This document shows, piece after piece, positions 26,830 through 35,841 of a DNA stretch of 64,000 bases. The stretch spans positions 1 through 64,000 of the forward strand of contig NZ_WLYI01000027.1 of NCBI RefSeq assembly GCF_009707515.1. Direction: 5' to 3'. Each line of letters begins with the position of its first letter. Position 1 is the first letter of the stretch. The position numbers and the translations under genes were made by a program. The notes under the pieces are model-generated. The model did not search any database, had not been told where the DNA came from, and saw only the letters and a list, made by a program, of their open reading frames with translations. This DNA is from Pseudomonas karstica (GTDB taxonomy: Bacteria > Pseudomonadota > Gammaproteobacteria > Pseudomonadales > Pseudomonadaceae).

Positions 26830-27264
26830 TCAACCATTCAGGGCACTCATAAAGGCTTCAGGTGTTGGGCTTTCCGGCCACTGGGCAACCCCTTCTGGCA
26901 GGACAAACCACGGCTGTTTGCACTTAACCCAGATATGCGCCATGGGTGCCAATTGCCCGGCGCCCTCAAGCACGCCCGCGCGCACCACCCGCATGCCCGG
27001 GGCAGCAGTGGTTTCGTTGAACAACCTGGTGAAACAGCTACCGCAGGCATACTGGGTTGAAGTCTGCCCCTCATGCTCATAGCTGTAAGTGCTCATGCCT
27101 CCAGACACCTCCACCGCCTGCGCGACACACAGCATGTGCAGGGCGAACGCACTGCCGCTCCAGCGCTGGCAGTTCAGGCAATGGCATGCGTATAGGGGCG
27201 CGGGGGTATCGACTTGCAACTGCAGACGGACTAGTCCGCACCGGCACTGACCTGTAAAGCCCAT
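26830..27264 (-). CDS. GFA/CENP-V-domain zinc protein
   Basis: 144 residues of the glutathione-dependent formaldehyde-activating (GFA/CENP-V) family, which binds zinc through Cys clusters. Visible clusters are CRCG at the N-terminus, CHCLNCQ, and CGSCFTRLF. Members were named for S-hydroxymethylglutathione formation, but most have no proven activity. It converges with dctP copy 2 and is divergent from the LysR gene at 27373, which may control it. Confidence 0.85.
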   Translation of the reverse strand: MGFTGQCRCGLVRLQLQVDTPAPLYACHCLNCQRWSGSAFALHMLCVAQAVEVSGGMSTYSYEHEGQTSTQYACGSCFTRLFNETTAAPGMRVVRAGVLEGAGQLAPMAHIWVKCKQPWFVLPEGVAQWPESPTPEAFMSALNG

Positions 27265-27372
27265 GGTGTCACTCCTGATAATGGCTCACTGCAACGATAG
27301 GTGAGGCGCATAATCCACGTTCCTCGCCCTGGGTAGAAGGCAGCAAATGAAGCAACCGTTGGTAAAGAATGT

Positions 27373-28257
27373 ATGAGCGGCCTGGAATGGGAAAGCCAGC
27401 GGGTATTTCTCGCAGTGCTGCGTAGCGGCAGCCTGTCCGGTGCGGCGCGGCTGTTGGGTATCGCCCAGGCCACGGCGCGTCGGCGACTGGAAAACCTTGA
27501 GGCCAGCCTGGGCGTAAGCTTGTTCACCCGTACCCCCACAGGCCTGACGCCCACCGCTTCGGCACGGGGGCTGACGCACCATGCCGAGTCAATGGCTATC
27601 GCTGCCGAGGCATTCAACCGCATGGCCAGCGCCGACACGGACGTGGCCCAGGGCACGGTCAGGCTGGCCAGCAGCGACTTGCTGGGAGTCGAGGTATTGC
27701 CCGAGTTACTACGTGGGTTCCACCACAGCCACCCGGGGTTGAACCTGGAGCTGAGCATCAATGATTCGTTGGAGGATATCTCCCGCCAGGAATCGGATAT
27801 CGCCGTGCGCCTGCTGCGCCCGAGCGAAGCCGGCATCGTTGTGCGACGCGCCGGTGCCTTGCGTGTCGGTATATATGCCAGCGCCGAATGTATTGACCGC
27901 TACGGTAAACCCACGAGCCTCGAAGCCTTGCGACGAGGCCCATTGATTGGCCCCGACCGGCGTTCTGCCGACCTGCGCCGGCTCGTCGAAGTGGGACTGT
28001 GTGAAGCAGGCCAGCGCTTCGTGATTGCTACCGACAACCACCTTGCCCAACTCGCCGCGCTCAAGGCCGGGCTGGGCTTCGGCTTGTGCCCCGCGACCAT
28101 CGCCGCGGCCCATGGCCTGATCCACATTCTGCCGGACAGCTTCAGCTTCGAGGTCGACGTGTGGATTGCCATGCACAACGACCTGCGCAACGTTGGTCGT
28201 ATTGCTCGAACGTTTGGGGCACTGGGGAATGCGTTGAGTGAGTATCTTGCTGGGTAG
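27373..28257 (+). CDS. LysR-family transcriptional regulator
   Basis: 294 residues. N-terminal helix-turn-helix (VFLAVLRSGSLSGAARLLGIAQATARRRLENLEASLGVSLFTRT) and a C-terminal sensing domain (VRLASSDLLGVEVLPELL, DIAVRLLRPSEAGIVVRRAG, GLGFGLCPATIA). ATARRR in place of the usual PAVSRQI is a variant seen in one LysR branch. It is divergent from the GFA gene with a 108-bp gap, so that gene is the most likely target. A terminator-like hairpin follows at 28305-28327. Confidence 0.88.
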   Translation: MSGLEWESQRVFLAVLRSGSLSGAARLLGIAQATARRRLENLEASLGVSLFTRTPTGLTPTASARGLTHHAESMAIAAEAFNRMASADTDVAQGTVRLASSDLLGVEVLPELLRGFHHSHPGLNLELSINDSLEDISRQESDIAVRLLRPSEAGIVVRRAGALRVGIYASAECIDRYGKPTSLEALRRGPLIGPDRRSADLRRLVEVGLCEAGQRFVIATDNHLAQLAALKAGLGFGLCPATIAAAHGLIHILPDSFSFEVDVWIAMHNDLRNVGRIARTFGALGNALSEYLAG

Positions 28258-28304
28258 GAGGGCTCCAGTCCTTTTTCCCACTTTTCATAAAACCCAGAAA
28301 CGAT

Positions 28305-28345
28305 AAAGCCCTGCATTGTGGGGCTTTGAATGTGGTGCGGCACCA
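28305..28345. repeat. Hairpin plus degenerate tRNA-Thr 3'-end copy (candidate att)
   Basis: AAAGCCC and GGGCTTT form a terminator-like hairpin (28305-28327). It is followed by TGGTGCGGCACCAG, which differs by one deleted base from the 3' end of tRNA-Thr (TGGTGCCGGCACCAG at 31779-31793). The genuine tRNA also has an AAAGCCC hairpin and CCAGAAAC at the same place, so about 60 bp are recognisably repeated. It may mark the far end of a small island inserted at tRNA-Thr. Confidence 0.5.
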
Positions 28346-28626
28346 GACGAACGGTAGCTGTTGGCGGGGCTAGGTTTTCTGCGGCTCTGGAATTTGGTGG
28401 AAAATTTGGCGTACCCCAACTAGTAACTATAAATAAATCAGCTGGTTATGGCGTTCGGTGGAATCGAATTCGGGATTTTTTAGATGTCAGCACGTTGTCG
28501 GTCTGCAAGTAATTCAGAGCCGCATACGGAATGGTAAACCTCCCGAATTCTAACGTTGTTGATCATCCCCTCCGTCGAGAATAGGTAGGAATCCGCCAAA
28601 AGCTGCCGTGGCGACAGGCAGCAGAC
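28346..28626. other. Non-coding stretch, no gene seen
   Basis: No credible open frame, RNA gene or terminator is seen. Composition is more AT-rich than the surrounding core. Confidence 0.4.
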
Positions 28627-28812
28627 GGCCGATTCTGTTGAAAAAGTCGGTTCGTCCAGACTGCCCCAATACTGACCGCTGAAAACGTCTTTATTGCGCG
28701 TCGCTACGCGAAATCTGAGCCCCGAATCCGCCGATTAAAGTACAGATTTCAACCTCAAACGCATACTTTTCTACCGTGGAAACCATGGCCGACTTTTTCA
28801 ACAGAATCGGCC
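28627..28812. repeat. MITE-like element with 24-bp inverted repeats
   Basis: A perfect 24-bp inverted repeat bounds 186 bp: one arm at 28627-28650 (starts GGCCGATTCTGTTG, ends AAAAAGTCGG) and its exact reverse complement at 28789-28812. The inside does not encode a transposase. An additional weaker pair, ACTGACCGCT at 28672-28681 and AGCGGTCAGT at 28815-28824, overlaps the element edge. I could not find a clear target-site duplication. Similar TCTGTTGAAAAAGTCG ends are common in proteobacterial insertion-sequence debris. Confidence 0.65.
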
Positions 28813-28932
28813 AGAAGCGGTCAGTCGGATCGGCGGCCGGCGCCTTCAACCTATCGCCATAAAGCCCCCGGGGGAAAATCACTACCATGCGTATTTGGTC
28901 CTCTGTTGGCTCTCGCATTGACATATCTGTAA

Positions 28933-28944
28933 ATCTCGATATCC
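28933..28944. promoter_or_regulatory. Probable ArsR-family operator, copy 1
   Basis: ATCTCGATATCC, 8 bases before the ArsR-type start codon. The same 12-mer occurs at 29279-29290 before the dehydrogenase gene. Confidence 0.6.
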
Positions 28945-28951
28945 TCTGCTC

Positions 28952-29254
28952 ATGGAATTACTTGAAATATTCAAAGCCCTCTCAAATCCTACACGCCTTG
29001 AAATCTTGAAGGGCTTGAAGGACCCCGTAAAGAATTTCCCTCCGCAGGATGAAGGTGACGTTCTTACGGTGGGGGTCTGCGTCAGTAGTATTCAAGAAGG
29101 TATCGGGCTGTCGCAGTCAACGGTGTCTGGCTATCTTGCAACTCTGCAACGAGTGGGCTTGGTCGAAGTCAGGCGCATCGGCCAGTGGACCTACTACAAG
29201 CGCAATGAAGCAACCATCAGTGCGCTTGCCGAGATCATAGGGAAAAGTTTGTAA
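28952..29254 (+). CDS. ArsR-family winged-helix regulator
   Basis: 100 residues with the ArsR helix-turn-helix (FKALSNPTRLEILKGL, then IQEGIGLSQSTVSGYLATLQRVGLVEVRRIGQWTYYKRN). It lacks the metal-binding ELCVCD motif of arsenic sensors and has only one Cys (residue 43), so it is not an obvious metal sensor. A shared 12-bp motif lies immediately upstream of it and of the next gene, indicating self-control and repression of the downstream dehydrogenase. Confidence 0.85.
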   Translation: MELLEIFKALSNPTRLEILKGLKDPVKNFPPQDEGDVLTVGVCVSSIQEGIGLSQSTVSGYLATLQRVGLVEVRRIGQWTYYKRNEATISALAEIIGKSL

Positions 29255-29278
29255 TTTTTTACTGCATCATATTGAGAT

Positions 29279-29290
29279 ATCTCGATATCC
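29279..29290. promoter_or_regulatory. Probable ArsR-family operator, copy 2
   Basis: ATCTCGATATCC, identical to 28933-28944; here it overlaps the palindrome GAGATATCTC and is 26 bp before the dehydrogenase start. Confidence 0.6.
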
Positions 29291-29315
29291 CTTTTTATAG
29301 ATGCGAGGAGTTTTA

Positions 29316-30290
<975 letters not shown>

Positions 30291-30331
30291 GTGCGTACTT
30301 TTAACCGTTTAAGTCATATCAGAGGAACGCC

Positions 30332-30700
30332 ATGATTTATGAAATCGCTCTGCTCCCCGTCCACAAAGAACGCATTGAAATGTTCAGACTTGCATTTGCC
30401 GAGGTCGCTCCTTTGCTCACCCGCGCAAAAGGTTACGGCGGCCACCTACTCGCGAAAGGGATCGAAAGCCCAGAGATGTTCAACCTGATAGTAAGGTGGC
30501 AATCACTCGAAGATCACACGCCGGGCTTCGAAGAGAGTGAAGACCATCGAATGTTCATGATGGGCTTGGAGGAATATTTTTCGGAGGAACCGAGGGTCTA
30601 CCATATTGAAGGGGCGGCTTTTTCTGCTGGCGAACATGATGATTCGAACAGCGCCGTTCGCATGGATAATGCTAGAGCCTCAATAGGTCTGTGGCTTTAA
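30332..30700 (+). CDS. Antibiotic biosynthesis monooxygenase (ABM)-fold protein
   Basis: 122 residues. The first 95 show the ABM dimeric alpha-beta barrel pattern (YEIALLPVHKERIEMFRLAFAEVAPLL, YGGHLLAKGIESPEMFNLIVRWQSLEDH). Members include quinone monooxygenases such as YgiN. It lies 41 bases after the dehydrogenase, so the two may act on the same quinone-like compound. The last 25 residues are unusual and probably disordered. Confidence 0.75.
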   Translation: MIYEIALLPVHKERIEMFRLAFAEVAPLLTRAKGYGGHLLAKGIESPEMFNLIVRWQSLEDHTPGFEESEDHRMFMMGLEEYFSEEPRVYHIEGAAFSAGEHDDSNSAVRMDNARASIGLWL

Positions 30701-30742
30701 AGCAATTGGCCGTTGTCGGAAATATGCAGGCTAGTTGAGGCG

Positions 30743-30846
30743 AAAAAGGGGACGGATTTGAATGGCACTTACTTAACATGTTTAGCGTGCCCATTTTTCC
30801 TGACATCTGCCCTTGCTGACCGACGTAAGAAAAAGGGGACGGATTT
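30743..30846 (+). repeat. Paired AAAAAGGGGACGGATTT repeats
   Basis: The 17-mer occurs at 30743-30759 and 30830-30846 in the same orientation. This AAAAGGGGACrGATTTATTT sequence is often seen around REP-associated tyrosine transposase (RAYT, Y1 transposase) genes. No such gene is present here, so these are probably scars. Confidence 0.5.
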
Positions 30847-30962
30847 ATTTTCTTATCAAAAATGGGGTGTCTGCGCGTAGTGGTGCTAGGTTTGAATACA
30901 ACATTTGCTAACCCGGTAATGCTTCAGTATCGAGCCAACACTCATCTCAAGGAAAACCCGTA

Positions 30963-31598
30963 ATGGACCTACACAACGAGTTCGAGAACAGCAAATTCTT
31001 CCACCGCGCTCGTATCGATCGACGCGCCGCCGATGCCTTGGTGGGGTTGGCCGCTGGGATTACGGCGGACGGTGTTGTGAATGCCACCGAAGCGGTTTTT
31101 CTAAAGCAATGGTTGGAAAATAATCTCGCGCATCTGAATGACCCAGTGATCAATCTGTTGTATTCGCGTTTGGCATGCATGCTTCAGGACGATGCTCTAG
31201 ACAAGGATGAGTCCCTAGAGCTACTTAACATGCTGCGTGGTTTTTCTGGAGTGAACATTGAGAGGCCGAAGGTCATCGGCGCTGTTGCTCCTACTGATCT
31301 TCCGTTCAACTCACCAGCCCCTGATTTGATGTGGGATGGCCGGATGTTTGTGTTTACGGGAGTCATGGCCTTTGGGCCACGTAAGGAGTGTCAGGCGTTG
31401 GTCGAAGAACGGGGTGGATTGATTGGGGGCGGCGTGAGTAAGAAGGTGCATTACCTGGTGGTAGGTAGCGTGGGTAATGAGCAGTGGCGGCACAGTACTT
31501 ATGGTACGAAGATCATAAAGGCCGTGGAGTTGCGGGAGGCGGGCGCTTCGATTGCCATTGTGGGTGAGGATCATTGGCAAAGGATGCTGTTTGGTTGA
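30963..31598 (+). CDS. Protein with N-terminal TerB-like and C-terminal BRCT domain
   Basis: 211 residues. Residues about 20-95 have a helical TerB-like pattern with two DG/E repeats (ITADGVVNATEAVFLKQWLENN, then LQDDALDKDESLELLNML). Residues about 128-205 form a BRCT domain of the DNA-ligase type (MFVFTGVMAFGPRKECQALVEERGG, VSKKVHYLVVG, TKIIKAVELREAG, IAIVGEDHW). BRCT domains bind phosphopeptides or DNA ends. The gene stands alone in an island-like stretch beside tRNA-Thr. Role unknown; a link to DNA repair or to defence is a guess. Confidence 0.75.
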   Translation: MDLHNEFENSKFFHRARIDRRAADALVGLAAGITADGVVNATEAVFLKQWLENNLAHLNDPVINLLYSRLACMLQDDALDKDESLELLNMLRGFSGVNIERPKVIGAVAPTDLPFNSPAPDLMWDGRMFVFTGVMAFGPRKECQALVEERGGLIGGGVSKKVHYLVVGSVGNEQWRHSTYGTKIIKAVELREAGASIAIVGEDHWQRMLFG

Positions 31599-31740
31599 GG
31601 CTGCTCCGTTCGTGGTGTTTTGGGAAAGGAAGCCCTTGGTTTTGAACGGCAGATTGTCGGTGGGTATGACGGTTTCATCGCGCGCAGGCTCGCTCCCACG
31701 GGCTCCAGTGTGTGGACGAAAAGTGAACGTTCCAGAAACA

Positions 31741-31772
31741 ACAAAGCCCCCGCATTTCTGCGAGGGCTTTGT
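31741..31772 (-). terminator. Terminator of tRNA-Thr
   Basis: On the minus strand ACAAAGCCCTCGC and GCGGGGGCTTTGT form a stem 7 bases downstream of the tRNA 3' end, followed by TGTTTC. Confidence 0.75.
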
Positions 31773-31778
31773 TTTGTA

Positions 31779-31854
<76 letters not shown>

Positions 31855-31868
31855 GTGTTAGGGCGACG

Positions 31869-31896
31869 ATTATAGCGATTGGAAAGCTTCTGTAAA
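31869..31896 (-). promoter_or_regulatory. Sigma70 promoter of tRNA-Thr
   Basis: On the minus strand TTTACA, 16 bases, TATAAT, ending 14 bases before the tRNA 5' end. Confidence 0.8.
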
Positions 31897-32365
31897 CCCC
31901 TGAATTCTGACTATTTTTCGTAGCCCCGGCTTTTTTCCTGCCAGCCCCCAGATTTCGATATCTCCCAAGCTCATCGCCCCTGCCACTGCATGGGCTGCAG
32001 ATGCCGCGTCCAAGCGCTTTCGGGCCGAGTGCAGGTGGTTTCCACGGTGGGTTCGGAAGCTTTCAAAACTACCGCCATGGCCGCCTGTTGTTTTCGCTGA
32101 TTGGCTTGTCGAGAGGGCCCGAATAGACCGGCTTATGCTCTTGGCGACGGATGCTTATGCACAATCCGTTGGTCACGCATGTCATGAAATAGCCATTTTG
32201 TGGAGCCGTTCTCATTGCGCTGCAACTGCCTGTTTTTCGTGCGTTTTATTTTATGAACAAAAAATGTACAGCGGGCCTTTTACCCTGTAGCGCTTGTTTT
32301 TACGGCCTTGCCAAAGAATCCATCAACAGAGTTATCCACAGGGCGCGGGCACGACAGCCTGCCCT
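31897..32365. other. Intergenic region with one DnaA box, no gene seen
   Basis: No credible coding frame or RNA. A perfect DnaA box, TTATCCACA, lies at 32332-32340, but it is alone and gives no reason to call an origin. Confidence 0.4.
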
Positions 32366-33586
32366 CTAATCGCGCTCGGCCAGCACCATCAAGTTGCGCG
32401 GGGTCAGCTGTGTTTCGCAGAAGCTGCCCAGTTGCACCTTGTAGCCTTTTTCCGCAAGAAACAGTGCTCGGTCCAACACCAGCCACATTTCCAGCGGGCG
32501 CCGGAACAGGCCTCGCAGCAGTTCCAGGTTCCGCACTTCGGCCAGGCGCTTCCAGCCTTGGGTTTCCAGTGCCTGCCAATCCTGTTCGCCTGGGGATAAC
32601 CCTTTGAGCGCTGCCAGTTCCTGGCAGTAGTCAGCGAAGGGTTGGCCCAGCCAGCGATTGGGCAGCGATGGCGTCGGCAAGTATTCATCGCGCCCGCGCA
32701 GTTGCCGTTGCAGCAGATCAAACCCCAGGCGCCTGGCCATGGATGTATCCCGCTGATGGCGTACACGGGTGCCGGCGGTGACTGTTTCGCTCAGGGGCAG
32801 GCCGAGATCCTCCACCGACAAACACAAGGCAGAAGCCCCGGCCGCCGCTGACAGCGTCTGGTAGTGGTCGGTGTTGATGCGGTTATAGCAGCAGGGCGCT
32901 ACCGCCAATTGCTTGCAGCCGGCTGCACTGGCCAGTTGCATCAGGCGCACATGCAGGTCGCCGCAGGCATGCAGGGCGACGGGGGAGTGGTCGCGGCTGA
33001 GCTGCAAGGCGGCATCGGCCGCCATTACATTCTGCTGGCGGTGAGTGACCGTCAATCGGTGGTGGTCGCTCAGGGCCTGGCCCGAGGCGATGAGGGCCGG
33101 GTCGTATTCCAGGCAGGTCAGCTGTTGCCCCGGTTGCAACAGGCGGCGGCCGAGGTGGCCCTTGCCGGAGCACCAGTCCAGCCAATGGCTGGGTGTTTCG
33201 GTAAATTGCAGGGCGCTGCCGAAGGCTTCGATCTGCTGCCATTTACGGCCCGGCACGTCGACGTTCAAGCGATGGCGGGCGGCATGAAGGGGCTGGGTCG
33301 GTAACTTATCCACAGCACTGAGGCGAACGGCTTGCTCGGCCAGTTGAGGGAAAGGCGCTGGCGCCGATAGCGCGTGGGGCTGGTTATGACTGCTTTCTGC
33401 ATCAGCCAGCGAGCGCTGACGTAACCACTGGGCCATGTCGGGATGGTGTGCTTCCCACGGCAATTGCAGATGCGTAAAGGGCCGTGGTCGCCACAGCCCC
33501 TGGTGTTCGGTCAGGAATGCATCCAGCGCCTGGAAGCGGGCGAGCAGGTGCTCACCCGCCAAGTGTTCAGCGCCCCTGGCAGGCAT
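32366..33586 (-). CDS. SAM-dependent methyltransferase (GSTCD-like)
   Basis: 406 residues. The SAM-binding motif is DWCSGKGHLGRRLL with the acidic end of the next strand in CLEYDP, and a later APCCYNRI region is typical of the family that includes the human GSTCD methyltransferase domain. The substrate is unknown. The chosen ATG at 33586 overlaps the ABC permease stop by 20 bases, so it is probably translated with the transporter operon, though a functional link is not evident. Confidence 0.8.
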   Translation of the reverse strand: MPARGAEHLAGEHLLARFQALDAFLTEHQGLWRPRPFTHLQLPWEAHHPDMAQWLRQRSLADAESSHNQPHALSAPAPFPQLAEQAVRLSAVDKLPTQPLHAARHRLNVDVPGRKWQQIEAFGSALQFTETPSHWLDWCSGKGHLGRRLLQPGQQLTCLEYDPALIASGQALSDHHRLTVTHRQQNVMAADAALQLSRDHSPVALHACGDLHVRLMQLASAAGCKQLAVAPCCYNRINTDHYQTLSAAAGASALCLSVEDLGLPLSETVTAGTRVRHQRDTSMARRLGFDLLQRQLRGRDEYLPTPSLPNRWLGQPFADYCQELAALKGLSPGEQDWQALETQGWKRLAEVRNLELLRGLFRRPLEMWLVLDRALFLAEKGYKVQLGSFCETQLTPRNLMVLAERD

Positions 33587-34298
33587 CGACCCGTAACCAG
33601 CGTTCCAGCAGCTTGAAGCCGCGCACCAGTACATAAGCCATCAGCAGGTAGAACATCCCGGCGGCGAAGAAGATCTCCACTGGCAGGTAGGTTCGGGCAA
33701 TGATGGTTCTGGCCATGCCGGTCAGCTCCAGCAAGGTCACGGTGCTGGCCAGGGCGCTGGCCTTGAGCATCAGGATCACTTCGTTGCTGTAGGCCGGCAG
33801 GCCGATCCGCGTTGCACGCGGCAGGATGATGTAGAACAGTGTCTTGGGTTTGGACATGCCCAGGGCCCGTGCCGCTTCGATTTCGCCAGGCGGAATGGCC
33901 TGGATCGCGCCCCGCAGGATTTCGGCAATGTAAGCGGCAGTGTGCAGGGTCATGGTGGCGGTGGCGCACCAGAACGGGTCCCGCAGGTAGGGCCACAGGG
34001 CGCTTTCGCGCACGGCATCGAACTGCGCCAGGCCGTAGTAGACCAGAAACAGCTGCACCAGCAGCGGTGTACCCCGGAAGAAGAAGATGTAGCAGTAGGG
34101 CAGGGTGCGTACGTACCACAGGCGCGAGGAGCGCGCGATGCCCAGCGGAATCGCCAGCACCAGGCCGGCGATGACTGCAATGGCTACCAGTTCCAGGGTC
34201 AGGGTGGCGCCCTGGGCAAGTCTCGGCAGCCACTTGATGATCACGGCCCAGTTCAGGCCGAGGTCGAAATGCGACAGCCAGCTGTAGTCCCCATTCAT
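33567..34298 (-). CDS. Polar amino-acid ABC transporter permease (HisM/ArtM-like)
   Basis: 243 residues with five or six membrane segments. The ATPase-coupling EAA loop reads EIEAARALGMSKPKTLFYIILP. FFRGTPLLVQLFLVYYGL is the hallmark of the polar amino-acid family. Start ATG at 34298 overlaps the preceding permease by four bases. Together with the next three genes it forms a complete importer, probably for histidine, arginine or lysine; in PAO1 I recall an equivalent set near the his genes. Confidence 0.92.
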   Translation of the reverse strand: MNGDYSWLSHFDLGLNWAVIIKWLPRLAQGATLTLELVAIAVIAGLVLAIPLGIARSSRLWYVRTLPYCYIFFFRGTPLLVQLFLVYYGLAQFDAVRESALWPYLRDPFWCATATMTLHTAAYIAEILRGAIQAIPPGEIEAARALGMSKPKTLFYIILPRATRIGLPAYSNEVILMLKASALASTVTLLELTGMARTIIARTYLPVEIFFAAGMFYLLMAYVLVRGFKLLERWLRVDACQGR

Positions 34299-34990
34299 TG
34301 CGTGCTCCTCGCAAAGCCGCGAGCGGCGCGTTTTTCCAGGAAGTACATGCCGGTCATGGCCAAGACGGTCAGGCCCAGGTACATGAAGGCTGCAACCATG
34401 AAGAAGGTGAAGGGTTGCTTGGTGACGGTCACGCCGATTTGCGCATGGCGCATGATTTCTTCCAGGCCGATCACCGAGACCAGGGCGGTGTCCTTCATCA
34501 GGATCATGAACAGGTTGCCCAGGCCCGGCAGGGCGATGCGCCACATTTGCGGCATGATCAACCGGGTGAAGATACGAAACTTCGACAAGCCCAGTGCAAC
34601 ACCCGCTTCACGATGGCCCTTGGGGATGGCCAGGATCGCGCCGCGAAATACTTCCGTGGCATAGGCGCCAAAGCACAGGCCCAGGGCGATAACCCCGGCG
34701 GCGAAGGCGCTGAGAGACAGGTCGGGGTTGCCGAACCACTCCCCGAGGGCACGCATCAGGTTGACCGTGCCGAAGTAAATCAACAGTACCCACAGCAGTT
34801 CCGGAATACCGCGAACCAGAGTCGAATAGGTGCCGCCAAGCCATTGCAGCAGCTTGTACGGGGACGTCTTGGCCAAGGCGCCGGCAAGGCCCAACACCAG
34901 CCCCAGGCACAGGGCCGCGAGGGCGAGTTTGACGGTCATCAGCGCGCCGGCAGCGAGTGCGGGGCCGAATCCGTAGAGATCGAAATTCAT
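34295..34990 (-). CDS. Polar amino-acid ABC transporter permease (HisQ/ArtQ-like)
   Basis: 231 residues, five or so membrane helices. Contains TLVRGIPELLWVLLIYFGT and the EAA-type loop HREAGVALGLSKFRIFTRLIMPQ, which contacts the ATPase. Pairs with the permease encoded next as a heterodimer. It starts 73 bases after the binding-protein stop. Confidence 0.92.
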   Translation of the reverse strand: MNFDLYGFGPALAAGALMTVKLALAALCLGLVLGLAGALAKTSPYKLLQWLGGTYSTLVRGIPELLWVLLIYFGTVNLMRALGEWFGNPDLSLSAFAAGVIALGLCFGAYATEVFRGAILAIPKGHREAGVALGLSKFRIFTRLIMPQMWRIALPGLGNLFMILMKDTALVSVIGLEEIMRHAQIGVTVTKQPFTFFMVAAFMYLGLTVLAMTGMYFLEKRAARGFARSTQ

Positions 34991-35063
34991 GGTTTAGTCG
35001 TTTCGCAAGGCAAGGCTCAAGACCGGCGCACTCAAGTGAGTGCGCCGGACAGGCAATTCAGGA

Positions 35064-35828
35064 TCATTCGATGCTGAAAGGGAAGTACTTGTCGTTGATC
35101 TTCTTGTAGGTGCCGTCGGCCTTGATTTCAGCCAGTGCCTTGTTCAGACGCTCGCGAAGCGGGTCGCCTTTACGTACCGCGATACCGATCTTGTCGCTCT
35201 CTACCACAGGCTCGCCTTTGAATTCGTAGGCTTTGCCGGCATCGCTCTTGAGCCACTCGTATTGCACGTACTTGTCCGCCAGGATGGCGTCAACGCGGCC
35301 GGAGGTCAGGTCGAGGTAGGCGTTTTCCTGGGTGTCGTAGAGCTTGATATCCACGCCATAGTCGTCTTCCACGTTGCGGTCATCCAGCCAGGTGCCGGCC
35401 AGGGTCGCTCGCTGGGAGCCGATGACTTTGCCTTTGAGGTAAGCCTTGTCGGTCTTGAAGTCGGTCGTGGCTTTAGGTGCGATGAACTGCAGCTTGTTGG
35501 AGTAGTACGGGTCGGTGAAGTCGACGGCCTGCTTGCGTTCATCGGTGATGGAGAGCGAGGAGACGAGGAAGTCGAACTTCTTGGCGTTCAGGGCCGGAAT
35601 GATGCCGTCCCAGTCTGAAACGTACACTTCGCACTTCTCGACTTTCATCTTGGTGCACAGGGCGTCGCCGATGTCCTTGTCAAAACCCACTACGTTGCCG
35701 CTGGCGTCTTTATTGTTGAAGGGTGGGTAGGCTGCCTCGATCCCCATTTTCAATGTCTCGGCCATGGCCGTGGCGCTGAACGCCATGGTGACGGCGGCAG
35801 CCAGAAGGATTTTTTTATAGTTCTGCAT
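35064..35828 (-). CDS. Amino-acid ABC transporter substrate-binding protein
   Basis: 254 residues with Sec signal MQNYKKILLAAAVTMAFSATAMA. It has the family-3 pattern: MGIEAAYPPFNNKDASGNVVGFDKDIGDALC, DFLVSSLSITDERKQAVDFTDPYYS (the Arg binds the ligand carboxylate), VIGSQRATL, and an acidic DAILADK near the hinge. The overall pattern resembles the lysine/arginine/ornithine and histidine receptors, so a basic amino acid is the most likely ligand. It follows the ATPase gene by 13 bases. Confidence 0.93.
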   Translation of the reverse strand: MQNYKKILLAAAVTMAFSATAMAETLKMGIEAAYPPFNNKDASGNVVGFDKDIGDALCTKMKVEKCEVYVSDWDGIIPALNAKKFDFLVSSLSITDERKQAVDFTDPYYSNKLQFIAPKATTDFKTDKAYLKGKVIGSQRATLAGTWLDDRNVEDDYGVDIKLYDTQENAYLDLTSGRVDAILADKYVQYEWLKSDAGKAYEFKGEPVVESDKIGIAVRKGDPLRERLNKALAEIKADGTYKKINDKYFPFSIE

Positions 35829-35841
35829 GCATGTTGCTCCG

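Noticed and set aside
28691..28924. 77-codon open frame on the minus strand across the right arm of the MITE-like element
   Set aside because: It runs through one inverted-repeat arm, has no ribosome site of note and looks like repeat-derived sequence rather than a gene.
32332..33314. Two DnaA boxes (TTATCCACA at 32332 and again near 33306) as a possible replication or DnaA-titration site
   Set aside because: One is inside a coding region, they are about 1 kb apart, and there is no AT-rich unwinding element or dnaA gene.
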